Source: Pseudomonas sp. StFLB209
GTDB lineage: Bacteria > Pseudomonadota > Gammaproteobacteria > Pseudomonadales > Pseudomonadaceae
Direction: 5' to 3'
DNA: 64,000 nt
NCBI RefSeq assembly: GCF_000829415.1
Contig: NZ_AP014637.1
Coordinates: 2,740,001 to 2,804,000, forward strand
Shown here: in pieces, positions 9,637-18,036 of the stretch
How the letters are laid out: the number at the start of each line of letters is the position of its first letter
How positions within the stretch are numbered: position 1 is the first letter of the stretch
Position numbers and translations under genes: made by a program
The notes under the pieces: generated by a model
The model's input: the letters and a program-made list of their open reading frames with translations, nothing else
Databases searched by the model: none
What the model was told of the DNA's origin: nothing

Positions 9637-10131
9637 TCAGAACTGACCGATGCGCCTCGGTGCCTGTTCGGCAAAGAGTGCAGGGGCGCTGCGTGCCTGC
9701 TCGCGGCACAGATTCAGGTGGCGCACCGCGAACGGCTTGCGGTCATGGGAATGCAGGCCGGCGTGGCCGTGCCAGGGTTGCTCGGGGAGGGGGCGGCGTG
9801 GGCTTCGAGCGATGCGTTCGGCGACGTTCATCGGTGCATGGGCATCGATGCGCCAGCCTTGATTGACCCAGCGGCGGAAGATTTCCAGCGAGTCCTCGAA
9901 CCACACCGACGGGCTCAGCTCAGGATGCGCGAGCGTTGAGGCCGTCAGATGCTGATAGATAAGCGGCGACCATTGCCGGACCGACTCGATCTGACGCAGA
10001 TTGATGATTTGGCCTTGCGTGGCTTCAATCCAGGAGGGGCTCAGTGCGACTCTTTGCAGCGGCAATTGCCAGCACGATTCACTGACCAGGCGCTGAATAT
10101 CCGTCGTCCATGTCGGTTTTGTAGCGCTCAT
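9637..10131 (-). CDS. Small protein of unknown function
   Basis: 164 residues, no signal peptide or membrane span. It is Trp-rich (SWIEATQG, ESVRQWSPLIYQ, FEDSLEIFRRWVNQGWRID) and has a His-rich segment HGHAGLHSHD followed by a basic, Arg-rich tail. The start at 10131 has GAAGGA four nt upstream. It is the first gene of the minus-strand group and is divergent from the Lrp regulator (142-nt gap), so it is a likely regulatory target. It could be a chaperone-like or maturation partner of the two large proteins downstream; that is inference from position only. Confidence 0.6.
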   Translation of the reverse strand: MSATKPTWTTDIQRLVSESCWQLPLQRVALSPSWIEATQGQIINLRQIESVRQWSPLIYQHLTASTLAHPELSPSVWFEDSLEIFRRWVNQGWRIDAHAPMNVAERIARSPRRPLPEQPWHGHAGLHSHDRKPFAVRHLNLCREQARSAPALFAEQAPRRIGQF

Positions 10132-10273
10132 CGGTCCTTCTCCGGCCCTGACTGCTTATTGAGCTGACGTTGATTCGCGCAATGATGTTAATTTGAAGGC
10201 GCGACGATTTCGTGCAAAGTGCCACCGTGCAGTGGCTGTTTTTTTGCATTTTTTCAGGGAGGACGCAGTAAAT

Positions 10274-10756
10274 ATGGCAGATGCGATAGATCTGAGGATT
10301 CTGGGGCGCTTACAGAAGGATTGCAGCCAGAGTCTGGAGTTGCTTAGCGACAACGTGGGCCTGTCACCGACCAGTTGCTATCGACGCATCAAGCGCCTGG
10401 AGGACAACGGAGTGATCCGTGCCAGGGTGGCGGTGCTGGACGATAAAAAGCTTGGTCTGCAGGTCACGGCCATGTTCATGATCAAGCTCGACAAGGACAC
10501 CGCCGACATCGACCGGCGCATGCAGCAGATTCTGGCCAGCCGGCCTGAGGTCCAGGAGTGTTACCTGATCACCGGAGAGTTCGACTTCGTGATGGTGGCG
10601 AAGTTGCGTGACGCCACCGAATACACCGACTACATCTACAACTTCCTGGAAACCTACAAAGACATCCCGATCAGGACCTACTCTTCGACCCTGGTGATCC
10701 GCACGGTGAAGAAGTCTTTCGAGATTCCGCTCAATGGCCTGGACCAGGGCGCGTGA
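10274..10756 (+). CDS. Lrp/AsnC-family transcriptional regulator
   Basis: 160 residues. An N-terminal winged HTH (about 3-60: DLRILGRLQKD, LLSDNVGLSPTSCYRRIKRL) is followed by the RAM ligand-binding domain (about 70-150: VTAMFMIKL, VQECYLITGEFDFVMV, YSSTLVIRTVKKS), the standard Lrp layout and length. GGGAGGA lies ten nt before the ATG at 10274; an upstream in-frame ATG would add a basic, non-conserved N-terminus. It is divergent from the unknown three-gene group (10131 to 6152) and most simply controls it, probably in response to an amino acid or related ligand. Confidence 0.9.
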   Translation: MADAIDLRILGRLQKDCSQSLELLSDNVGLSPTSCYRRIKRLEDNGVIRARVAVLDDKKLGLQVTAMFMIKLDKDTADIDRRMQQILASRPEVQECYLITGEFDFVMVAKLRDATEYTDYIYNFLETYKDIPIRTYSSTLVIRTVKKSFEIPLNGLDQGA

Positions 10757-10789
10757 GCTGCCGCAGGCAAATTGCCGGCGGCAGGTCCG

Positions 10790-11848
10790 TCAGACCGCCA
10801 GCCTTGAGGTGGCGCCGATGACCTTTTCCAGCACGCTGAAGTCCACCCAGTCATTGACATTGAAATGCCGCGGGATGAAGTTCCAGCGATAGAGAAAATC
10901 GGTGAAGTCCTGCAAGGCGTCGATCGAGCGCCGGTCCAGGGTTGTGCGCAGGCGCCGGTGGGCGTCTTCACCGTAGGCGGCGGCCACCCAGTATTCACTG
11001 GTGTTCAACTCGCGGGCCAGATAGCGCCGGGTTTCTTCCGGGTTGGCCCAGGCCCATTGCTCGGTGCGCAGCACCACGTCGACGATGCGGGTACAGGCGT
11101 CGAAATGGTTCTCGAACAGGTGGGAGTCTACGGTCAGCGCCCGAGGCGTGCCGTTATTGCTGCGGATCAGCGGGTCGGGGTGTGAGCCGGTATCGACCAC
11201 CACCTGCAAGCCGAACTCGTTGGCCAGGTGCGCGGCATGTGCGCCCTTGAGAAAAATCGCGTCGATATCGCCACGCAGCAGGCCAATCAGTTCGTTATTG
11301 CGTTTGCGTACGCTGCCGACGTCCAGGTTCACTTCCGAGCCGTATTTATGGTGCTTGCGCTCGTCGCTGTAGGTGCCGCCGTAGGGGTAATCGACCAGTT
11401 CGACATCCGAGACGCTCAGGCCTTCGAGGCGCAGGGCGTTTTCCAGGCCGCGCAGCGCCTGCGCGCGGGTAAAGTCGATCTGTACGTTGGCCCACTTGGG
11501 CAGCCCGAAGCGGCGGTTTTTCAGGTCGCGGATGGTTTTTACCCCGCTGTCGATGGTGGTCAGGATCAACTGCACCTCATCGCTCCAGGACAGCCCCAGC
11601 AGGTGGGTCGGCACGCCGCTGGAATACGCCCAGATTGCCGGAATGTTACCGCCATGGCGCACCGAATTGGGCAGGTGGTGGTCGTAGTGGGCTTCGCGGA
11701 CATCCTGCTCGCTGGACTCACGCAGCGACTGGATGCGCGTGCCGTAGGGCTGGAAAGCTTCGGCCAGCCGGCCGGACTGCACGGCGATGCCCAGCCCGGT
11801 GGGGACCGGGCTGTGGGTGTACCAGAGGGTTTCGAGTGATTGGCTCAT
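10790..11848 (-). CDS. DszB-like desulfinase homologue with Ser in place of the catalytic Cys
   Basis: 352 residues, no signal peptide, therefore cytoplasmic. It has the bilobal periplasmic-binding-protein fold of DszB (2'-hydroxybiphenyl-2-sulfinate desulfinase, which releases sulfite). The N-terminus WYTHSPVPTG aligns with the DszB segment containing Cys27, but here the residue is Ser13. The partner residues are kept: His54 in AHYDH and Arg64 in VRHGGNIP, ten residues apart as in DszB. Last gene of the operon 14064-12919-11870-10790, following its paralogue by 21 nt. It may be inactive on sulfinates, bind ligand only, or use another mechanism. An ordinary ABC binding protein is unlikely because there is no export signal. 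Confidence 0.8.
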   Translation of the reverse strand: MSQSLETLWYTHSPVPTGLGIAVQSGRLAEAFQPYGTRIQSLRESSEQDVREAHYDHHLPNSVRHGGNIPAIWAYSSGVPTHLLGLSWSDEVQLILTTIDSGVKTIRDLKNRRFGLPKWANVQIDFTRAQALRGLENALRLEGLSVSDVELVDYPYGGTYSDERKHHKYGSEVNLDVGSVRKRNNELIGLLRGDIDAIFLKGAHAAHLANEFGLQVVVDTGSHPDPLIRSNNGTPRALTVDSHLFENHFDACTRIVDVVLRTEQWAWANPEETRRYLARELNTSEYWVAAAYGEDAHRRLRTTLDRRSIDALQDFTDFLYRWNFIPRHFNVNDWVDFSVLEKVIGATSRLAV

Positions 11849-11869
11849 AAGTGTCTCGTCGCAAAGTGA

Positions 11870-12922
11870 TCAGCCGGTCAACTTGCCAGGGGCAAGGCTC
11901 AGCGCATCAAGGGGGCGGGTGTCGATCCAGTCACGGACATCGAAGCGGGTCGCGATGAAGGCCCAGCGCTGGAGAAAATCGGTGAAATCCTGCAGGCCGG
12001 CGATGGCCTGTTCGTCGAAGCCGGTGTTCAGGCGCTGATGGGCATCTTCGCCATAGGCACGCCTGACCCAGTACTCGCTGCTGTTGACCTCATAAGACAG
12101 AAAACGTCGTGTCTCTTGCGGGTTGTTGCGCGCCCACTGCTCGGCGCGCAACACCGAGCCGAGAATGCCGGCGGCAACGTCCAGGTGTTGGTCCAGCAAG
12201 TGCTGATCGACGCTCAGGGTTCGCGGTGTGGCGTTATTGCTGCGGATCAGCGGCTCGGGATGGGTGCCGGTGTCGATTACTGTCACCAGCGAGAACTCAT
12301 GGGCCAGTTGCACGCCATGCGCGCCCTTGAGAAAAATCGCATCGACTTCGCCGCGCAACAGGCCGACCAGTTCGGCGTTACGGGTTTCGGCGCGGTGGCT
12401 GCTGACCAGAGTGTTATCCACTGCCTCGGCTGGAGCATCGCTGAAGGTGCCGCCGTGGACATAGTCGACCAGCTCCACGTCACCCACCTGCAGACCTTCC
12501 AGGCGCAGGGCATTTTCCAGGCCGCGCAGGGCCTGGGCGCGGGTGAAGTCGATCTGCGCGTTGCGCCAGTGCGGCAGGCCGAAGCGCCGGCCCTTGAGGT
12601 CCTTGACCGAACGAATGCCGCTGCCGGGCCGGGTCAGAATCAACTGCGCCTCATCCACCCACGACAGGCCGATGACCCGGGTTTCGCGGCCCTGGGCGCG
12701 AGCCCAGATGGCCGGGATATTGCCGCCATGGCGTACCGAGTTGCGCAAGGTATGGTCGAAGTGCGACTCGCGCACGCTCTGCTGGCTGGACTCGCGGATT
12801 GACTGCAAGGCGGTGCCCAACGGATCAAGCGCCTCTTTGAGCCAGCCTTTCTGGACTGCCAGGCCCAGGCCGGTGGGCACCGGGCAGCGGGTGTACCAAA
12901 GGGTATCGAGTGGCTGGCTCAT
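11870..12922 (-). CDS. DszB-like desulfinase homologue with intact Cys/His/Arg
   Basis: 350 residues, cytoplasmic. It is a close paralogue of the downstream gene. YTRCPVPTGLG carries Cys13, equivalent to DszB Cys27; His54 (SHFDH) and Arg64 (VRHGGNIP) complete the triad. The second half contains RFGLPHWRNAQIDFTRAQALRG, DVELVDY and the substrate-lobe motif EVDAIFLKGAHG. The predicted reaction is hydrolytic removal of a sulfinate group as sulfite. Its ATG overlaps the stop of the upstream FMN monooxygenase gene (ATGA), so the sulfinate is probably made by that enzyme. Transcribed from the sigma54 promoter at 14109-14123. Confidence 0.85.
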   Translation of the reverse strand: MSQPLDTLWYTRCPVPTGLGLAVQKGWLKEALDPLGTALQSIRESSQQSVRESHFDHTLRNSVRHGGNIPAIWARAQGRETRVIGLSWVDEAQLILTRPGSGIRSVKDLKGRRFGLPHWRNAQIDFTRAQALRGLENALRLEGLQVGDVELVDYVHGGTFSDAPAEAVDNTLVSSHRAETRNAELVGLLRGEVDAIFLKGAHGVQLAHEFSLVTVIDTGTHPEPLIRSNNATPRTLSVDQHLLDQHLDVAAGILGSVLRAEQWARNNPQETRRFLSYEVNSSEYWVRRAYGEDAHQRLNTGFDEQAIAGLQDFTDFLQRWAFIATRFDVRDWIDTRPLDALSLAPGKLTG

Positions 12923-14064
12923 GCCGTGGCTCCTGCCAATGGGGTAGGTGAATGCTGATGGACCAGCGGCAGCACTTGCTGGCCGATGCGCAGGGCTTCT
13001 TCAAGATGCGGATTGCCGGCCAGGATAAAGGTCGAGAAACCGGCGTCGCGGTACTCGTTCAAGCGCTCGGCGATCTGCTCATGGCTGCCCACCAGACCGA
13101 CGGTGGGGCCAGGCTTGGCCTTGGCGAAACCGGCCCACAGGTTCGGGCCGATGATCAGGTCGTCAAAGCGGTCGATGTTCTGGTGATAGGCCGTCTGCCG
13201 CGCGCCGCCCACCGAGTCCGAGCCGCCGGCACCGAACGGGCGTGCGCCAGGCTGATGGAAGCGCTCGAACTGGCGGCGCAGGTCGCTCCAGGCCAGGGCT
13301 TCGGTTTCCCGGGCGAACAGGTCGACGCGCAGGCCGAACCGCACGCTGCGCCCCTGACGAGCGGCCAGTTCACGAACCCGCTCGATGTGCGGCTTGAGCT
13401 TATCGACCGGTTCCGCCCAGTTCAGGTACACATCAGCGTGGCGGGCGGCGACCTCCAGCGCCGCATCAGAGAACCCGGAGAAGTACACGCCGGGTTTGCG
13501 CTCGTGGTGCAGGCCCGGCGGCAGGGCGCCGTTCTCCAGACGGTAGATCTCACCTTCATAGGAGAACCGCTGGTTGTGCCACAGGCCGTCGATCACATCG
13601 AGGAACTCGCCGGTACGCTTGTAGCGCAGGTCGTGTTCGAGAAAGTCGCCGTTGGCGCGCTGGCTGGCCGGGTTGCCACCGGTGATGATGTTCCAGTCCA
13701 GCCGGCCATGGCTCAGATTCTGCAAAATCGCCGCTTGCTGCGCGGCATAGGCCGGCAGCGTCCAGGTGGCCTGGAACGCCACCAGAAACCGGATCCGCCG
13801 GGTCTCGCGGGCCAGCGCTGCGGCGACCATCCATGGCTCGGGGCCGGTGGGCAACAGCGCACCTTCAAAGCCTGCCAGCTCGGCAGCCTTGGCCACCTGG
13901 GCGATGTAATCGATGTAACCAAAGCCGTCCGCTGCGCCGTCAGGCAGCCGACCGGGGGCAATATGGCCGGGGCGGTGCACAGGGTTGCCACGGTTATGGT
14001 TGGCGGTGTTCAGTTGCGGGCCATCGGTACCCAGTGGCAGACGCCAGAAAAATTCAGTGCTCAT
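12919..14064 (-). CDS. SsuD-like FMNH2-dependent monooxygenase (LLM class)
   Basis: 381 residues with the bacterial luciferase-like TIM-barrel fold. Family blocks: FFWRLPLG at the N-terminus, YIDYIAQVAKAAELAGFEGALLPTG, LVAFQATWTLP, the FMN/Arg region GRLDWNIITGGNP with DLRYKRTGEFLDVI, and LVGSHEQIAERLNEYRDAGF near the C-terminus. This pattern is that of alkanesulfonate monooxygenase relatives, which oxidatively cleave C-S bonds. The start is supported by GGGAG five nt upstream. First gene of an operon with two DszB-like genes and led by a sigma54 promoter. Substrate unknown; the flavin reductase partner is not in this operon. Confidence 0.88.
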   Translation of the reverse strand: MSTEFFWRLPLGTDGPQLNTANHNRGNPVHRPGHIAPGRLPDGAADGFGYIDYIAQVAKAAELAGFEGALLPTGPEPWMVAAALARETRRIRFLVAFQATWTLPAYAAQQAAILQNLSHGRLDWNIITGGNPASQRANGDFLEHDLRYKRTGEFLDVIDGLWHNQRFSYEGEIYRLENGALPPGLHHERKPGVYFSGFSDAALEVAARHADVYLNWAEPVDKLKPHIERVRELAARQGRSVRFGLRVDLFARETEALAWSDLRRQFERFHQPGARPFGAGGSDSVGGARQTAYHQNIDRFDDLIIGPNLWAGFAKAKPGPTVGLVGSHEQIAERLNEYRDAGFSTFILAGNPHLEEALRIGQQVLPLVHQHSPTPLAGATA

Positions 14065-14108
14065 CGGGACTCCCGGTGTATGGCGATCCTCAATCCGTCA
14101 AGGCTTGA

Positions 14109-14123
14109 GCAACCGCCATGCCA
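14109..14123 (-). promoter_or_regulatory. sigma54 -24/-12 promoter for the LLM-DszB-DszB operon
   Basis: The minus strand reads TGGCATGGCGGTTGC: GG and GC spaced by 10 nt and a full TTGC, with only the sixth base differing from the consensus. The predicted start is about 14097, giving a leader of about 33 nt before the ATG at 14064. Confidence 0.72.
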
Positions 14124-14212
14124 CGCTGTGATTAATAGGCCAAAAGCCGTTGTTTCAAGTAGTTGATCAGTGACGTCAGACATATCTTTCATCCTTGATG
14201 GTTGTCAGGCAG

Positions 14213-14234
14213 CACTGCACCAGCAGCGCTGCTG
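14213..14234. promoter_or_regulatory. Degenerate SfnR-type activator site
   Basis: CACTG-CAC-CAGCA (14213-14225) matches 8 of 10 positions of TGCTG-N3-CAGCA and overlaps a perfect palindrome CAGCAGCGCTGCTG (14221-14234). It lies about 90 nt upstream of the sigma54 promoter. The match is weaker than at the other control regions. Confidence 0.3.
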
Positions 14235-14270
14235 ATTACACAGCCTTGTGCGGGGTGGGGTTTTGTGGTT

Positions 14271-16154
14271 TCAACCCGGCGCCAGCTCTTTGGGTGCGGC
14301 GCTGATTTCGTCAATCGCCGAACCGTTCGCCGAGCTGCGTTGCCAGGTGCGATACAGCATCGCGTAGGGGCCGTCCTGTTCGATCAGTTGGCGGTGCGGG
14401 CCGAGTTCGACCAACTGGCCTTCGCGGATCACCGCAATGCGGTCGGCATCACGAATGGTCGCCAGGCGGTGGGCGATGATGATCGCCGTTCGGCCCAGGC
14501 ACAGTCGCCGCAGCGCTTGCTGGATGCGCCGCTCGGTGTGCACATCGACGGCCGAGGTTGCCTCGTCGAGGACCAGCACCACCGGGTCGGCCAGATAAGC
14601 ACGCACCAGGCACACCAGTTGCCGCTGACCGTGGCTGAGGTAGGAGCCCAGCGGCCCGACCTGCGTGTCGTACTGATGTGGCAGGCGCTCCAGCACCTCG
14701 TCGGCGCCCAGTTCGCGGGCCGCGCCGATCAACGCGGCATCGTCGGCCTGCGGTGCGGCCATGCGCAGGTTGTCGAGGATGCTGCCGCTGAACAGCACGT
14801 TGTCCTGCAGCACCACGCCGACGTTGCGGCGCAGTTCATGCTGGGCCAGCTCGCGCACATCCGTGCCGTCCAGGCGCACTGCGCCGTCCTGCACGTCGTA
14901 GAAACGGGTCAGCAACTGCACCAGGGTACTTTTGCCATGCCCGGACGGGCCGACGATGGCCAGCACCTCGCCGGCCTCGATCACCAGGTTCAACTGGTCG
15001 ATCACCGGTTTTGCAGCGTTGGGGTTATAGGCAAAGCGCACGTTCTCGAACGACACCTGGCCACGGGCCTTGCCCAGCCGCCGTGGTTGCTGCGGGTCGG
15101 TGACCTGCGGTTCGGTGTCGAGCAGCAGGAAGATCCGCTGCGCAGAGGCGGAGCCGGTGGCGTAGCGTTCGAACAGGTCAGACAGCTCCTGCAACGGGCC
15201 GAGAAACAGCATCACGTAGAACAGACTCTCGGCCACCTGACCCACGGTCACAGTGCCTTGCGCCAGCCCCTGGGCGCCGACCAGCAACAGCACGGCCATG
15301 GCCACCGCTGCCAGCAGCGCGGTGAACGGCGCGAACCAGCCCGAGCGCAAGCTGCCATGGATCAGTGACCAGTTGAATTCGTCGAGCAACTGCCGATAGC
15401 GGCGCAGGTTGGGTTGCTGGCGCACGCATTGTTGCAGCATGCGTGCACCGCCGACGCTTTCGACCAGGTGCGCAGTGAAGCGGCTGCGGTTTTCGGCCAC
15501 CTTGGCCCAGTTGCGCTGCGAGATACGCTTGAACGCCCAGGTAGCGAGAAACAGCAGCGGCACCGCACCGGCCAGGCTGAGCAAAAACAGCGGCGAGATC
15601 AGCCACAGCATCACGGCCGCCACGCTGCAGCGCAACACGGCGCCGAGCAGCTCCGGCGGGCCCTGGATCACCAGCGGTTCCAGGCTGTCCACATCACGGT
15701 CTACCCGCGAGATGATGCGCCCGGCCTTGGTCCGGTCAAAGTAACCGACACTCAGCGCCTGCACATGGGCAAACACCCGCACCCGCAGCTCATTGAGCAC
15801 GCGGATCGCGGCACTGCCGGCGATGTATTGCGAGACCCCGGCCAGCGCGAAGCGCGCCAGCCAACTGGCGGCCAGCCCGGCGCCGAGCCAGCCGATCAGG
15901 AGCATATCGGCGATCCACTGGCCGTCCTGCCGGATCAGGCCACGGTCGAGCAGTTCACGGACAAACCAGGGGCGCAGGAACACGGTGAACACCAGTGCCA
16001 GCTCCAGGCCAATGACCAGCAGGATCGAGGTTTTGATCGGCCGCAGCAACGGTAACAGGCGGCTGAACATGCTGCGGTCCAGTGCCTTTTTCGCCAGCAG
16101 CTCTTCGATTTCGATGTCGCTCAGGGCTGACTGGCCCTTCAACGGCTTAGCCAT
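14271..16154 (-). CDS. ABC exporter half-transporter, subunit 2 (catalytic NBD)
   Basis: 627 residues. An N-terminal six-helix exporter membrane domain (about 40-330) is followed by an ATPase domain: Walker A GPSGHGKS (402-409), Q-loop VVLQD, Walker B VLVLDEATS with catalytic Glu531, and H-loop His562. The signature motif is LSHGQ (506-510) instead of LSGGQ. The ATG at 16154 lies inside the 3' end of the preceding gene (8-nt overlap), which indicates translational coupling; an earlier in-frame ATG has no support. With its partner it should form a heterodimer with one degenerate ATP site. Substrate (drug, lipid or peptide) not predictable. Confidence 0.9.
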   Translation of the reverse strand: MAKPLKGQSALSDIEIEELLAKKALDRSMFSRLLPLLRPIKTSILLVIGLELALVFTVFLRPWFVRELLDRGLIRQDGQWIADMLLIGWLGAGLAASWLARFALAGVSQYIAGSAAIRVLNELRVRVFAHVQALSVGYFDRTKAGRIISRVDRDVDSLEPLVIQGPPELLGAVLRCSVAAVMLWLISPLFLLSLAGAVPLLFLATWAFKRISQRNWAKVAENRSRFTAHLVESVGGARMLQQCVRQQPNLRRYRQLLDEFNWSLIHGSLRSGWFAPFTALLAAVAMAVLLLVGAQGLAQGTVTVGQVAESLFYVMLFLGPLQELSDLFERYATGSASAQRIFLLLDTEPQVTDPQQPRRLGKARGQVSFENVRFAYNPNAAKPVIDQLNLVIEAGEVLAIVGPSGHGKSTLVQLLTRFYDVQDGAVRLDGTDVRELAQHELRRNVGVVLQDNVLFSGSILDNLRMAAPQADDAALIGAARELGADEVLERLPHQYDTQVGPLGSYLSHGQRQLVCLVRAYLADPVVLVLDEATSAVDVHTERRIQQALRRLCLGRTAIIIAHRLATIRDADRIAVIREGQLVELGPHRQLIEQDGPYAMLYRTWQRSSANGSAIDEISAAPKELAPG

Positions 16155-17928
16155 GTTCGATCCCCAGCAGGTCGCGGTAGTGCGGGTTGCGCTGCAGCAG
16201 CTCGTCATGGCTGCCGCTGTCAGCGATTTGCCCGCCGTCGAGTACCAGCACCCGGTCGGCGAGCAAAATGGTCGACAGCTTGCTGGAGATCACCAGCAGC
16301 GTGGTGACCCGGCCGTGGCTGTGTGGCAAATCACGGATGTTGTCCAGCACCTGGCGTTCGCTGATCGCATCCAGCGCGCTGGTGGCGTCGTCCAGGCACA
16401 GAATGTCCGGGCCGGCGAGCAGCGCGCGGGCCAGGTTCAGGCGTTGGCGCTGACCGCCGGAGAGGGTTACGCCCTTGTCCCCCAGCGGCGTGTCCAGCCC
16501 TTGTGGCAGGCGTTCCAGCACATCGCTGGCGGCGGCCATCCGCAGCGCTTCGAGCAGTTGCGCGTCACTGGCCTGCGGCGCGCCGAGGCGCAGGTTGGCC
16601 GCCAGGGTGTCGGAGAACAGAAAGCTTTCTTGCGGCACCACATGCACCCGTTGGCGTAGCGGGTCGAGTTGCAGGTCGCGCACATCCTGCCAGCCACTGG
16701 CATGGCTGCCGAGCAGCACCCGGCCGTCGCTGACATCCACCAGGCGCGGCAGCAGGCTGGCCAACAGGCTTTTGCCGGTGCCGGTGGCGCCGACCAGCGC
16801 GACGATTTCGCCGGGTTGCAAGGTCAGGTCGCAGCCTTGCAGGATCGCCCGGCCAGCGCCCGCTGCCTTGACTGTGACCTGCTCCAGGCGCAGGCCCAGC
16901 GGGGTGGCCGGCAGGCTGGCGGTGGCGCTGCGGATCGCCGGTTGTTCATCGAGCAGTTGCCAGATCCGCTCGGCCGATGAGCGCGCATCGGCAAAGGTCT
17001 GCATGACCCGGCCGATGCCCTCGATACGAAACACCAGGGTGGTGACGATCAACAGTGACGCCACCAGCTCACCGATATTGAGCTGGCCCTGGCTGACCAG
17101 ATGGGCACCGAACACCAGAATCCAGACATGACTGAGCGCCACCACCACCTGCGGCAACGGGATCCGCGAACTGGCGTAGGCCAACGCCTGGCGGGCATGG
17201 CCGGTGAACAGCGTGACCTGGCTGGCAAAGCTGTCGATGCGGCGTTGCTCCAGCGCGAATGACTTGATCACCCGCACCCCGCTGATGCCTTCGGACAGGT
17301 CCTGATTGACCCGGTCATAGGCCGCTCCGACCGCCCGGTCGAGGGTCACCAGATGCTCGGTCTGCAACACGAAAATGCTCAGCCCGACCAAGGTCAGCAG
17401 CAGCGGCACCAAGCCGAGCAGCGGGTGATACCAGCTCAGCAGCCCGACGGCCGCCAGCACCACCAACGGGGTGTCGAGCACCTGCCGCCAGAAGTTGATC
17501 AGCGCATCGCGGACCTTGTCGGCATCGCGGGTGGTCCGGGTGATCATCTCACCCATGCCGTGCTGCCAGTGATAGCCCAGGTGCAGGCCTTGAACCTGGG
17601 CCAGGATGCGTTCGCGCAGACGGGTCAGCAGTTCCTGGCTGAGCACCAGCGCCAGCACCCCGGCGGCGTATTGCACCACGCCGCGGGCCAGAGCCACGCC
17701 GACAATCAGCCACAGCCAGTGCCAGGCCAGGCTGGCGTCGAAACCACCGTCATCCAGGCGCACCACGGCGCGCCCGGCATTGACGTCATTGAGCGCATGA
17801 CCGATCAGCCATTGCTGCCAGATCAGGCCCAGGTTAACGGCGACGAACAGCGCCGCGGTAAGACTGAAGCGCCACGGCATCTCGCGGTAGATGGCCAGGC
17901 TGCGCAGCAGAGGGTGTTTGTTTATCAC
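16147..17928 (-). CDS. ABC exporter half-transporter, subunit 1 (degenerate NBD)
   Basis: 593 residues with a six-helix membrane domain (about 20-310) and an ATPase domain. Walker A is GATGTGKS (380-387) and the signature is canonical LSGGQ (489-493). After the Walker B Asp513 the catalytic Glu is Asp514, and the H-loop His is replaced by Ser (ISSKL, residue 549). Together with the altered signature of subunit 2 this leaves one competent and one degenerate ATP site, as in heterodimeric exporters of the TM287/288 or BmrCD type. The start is a GTG at 17928 with a weak ribosome site. Its role in the sulfur region is unclear; it may export an inhibitory intermediate or be unrelated. Confidence 0.88.
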   Translation of the reverse strand: MINKHPLLRSLAIYREMPWRFSLTAALFVAVNLGLIWQQWLIGHALNDVNAGRAVVRLDDGGFDASLAWHWLWLIVGVALARGVVQYAAGVLALVLSQELLTRLRERILAQVQGLHLGYHWQHGMGEMITRTTRDADKVRDALINFWRQVLDTPLVVLAAVGLLSWYHPLLGLVPLLLTLVGLSIFVLQTEHLVTLDRAVGAAYDRVNQDLSEGISGVRVIKSFALEQRRIDSFASQVTLFTGHARQALAYASSRIPLPQVVVALSHVWILVFGAHLVSQGQLNIGELVASLLIVTTLVFRIEGIGRVMQTFADARSSAERIWQLLDEQPAIRSATASLPATPLGLRLEQVTVKAAGAGRAILQGCDLTLQPGEIVALVGATGTGKSLLASLLPRLVDVSDGRVLLGSHASGWQDVRDLQLDPLRQRVHVVPQESFLFSDTLAANLRLGAPQASDAQLLEALRMAAASDVLERLPQGLDTPLGDKGVTLSGGQRQRLNLARALLAGPDILCLDDATSALDAISERQVLDNIRDLPHSHGRVTTLLVISSKLSTILLADRVLVLDGGQIADSGSHDELLQRNPHYRDLLGIEHG

Positions 17929-17955
17929 ATGCGGAACTCAAGGTATTCATGGGCG

Positions 17956-18014
17956 GTAGGAGCGGCTTGAGCCGCCAATGGCGGTGGCTGGTTCGCGGCT
18001 TAAGCCGCTCCTAC
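17956..18014. repeat. REPIN (inverted pair of REP sequences)
   Basis: GTAGGAGCGGCTTGAGCCGCC faces TTCGCGGCTTAAGCCGCTCC across a short spacer, the typical Pseudomonas REP doublet. It lies between the exporter operon and the SfnB-like gene and could fold into a long hairpin that separates the two transcripts. Confidence 0.8.
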
Positions 18015-18036
18015 GGGTTATGCGCCGGGCTGTGGA

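Noticed and set aside
10790..12922. Reading the DszB-like proteins as periplasmic nitrate/sulfonate binding proteins (SsuA/TauA type)
   Set aside because: They share the fold, but none of the three has a signal peptide and they conserve the Cys/His/Arg arrangement of DszB (Ser in one).
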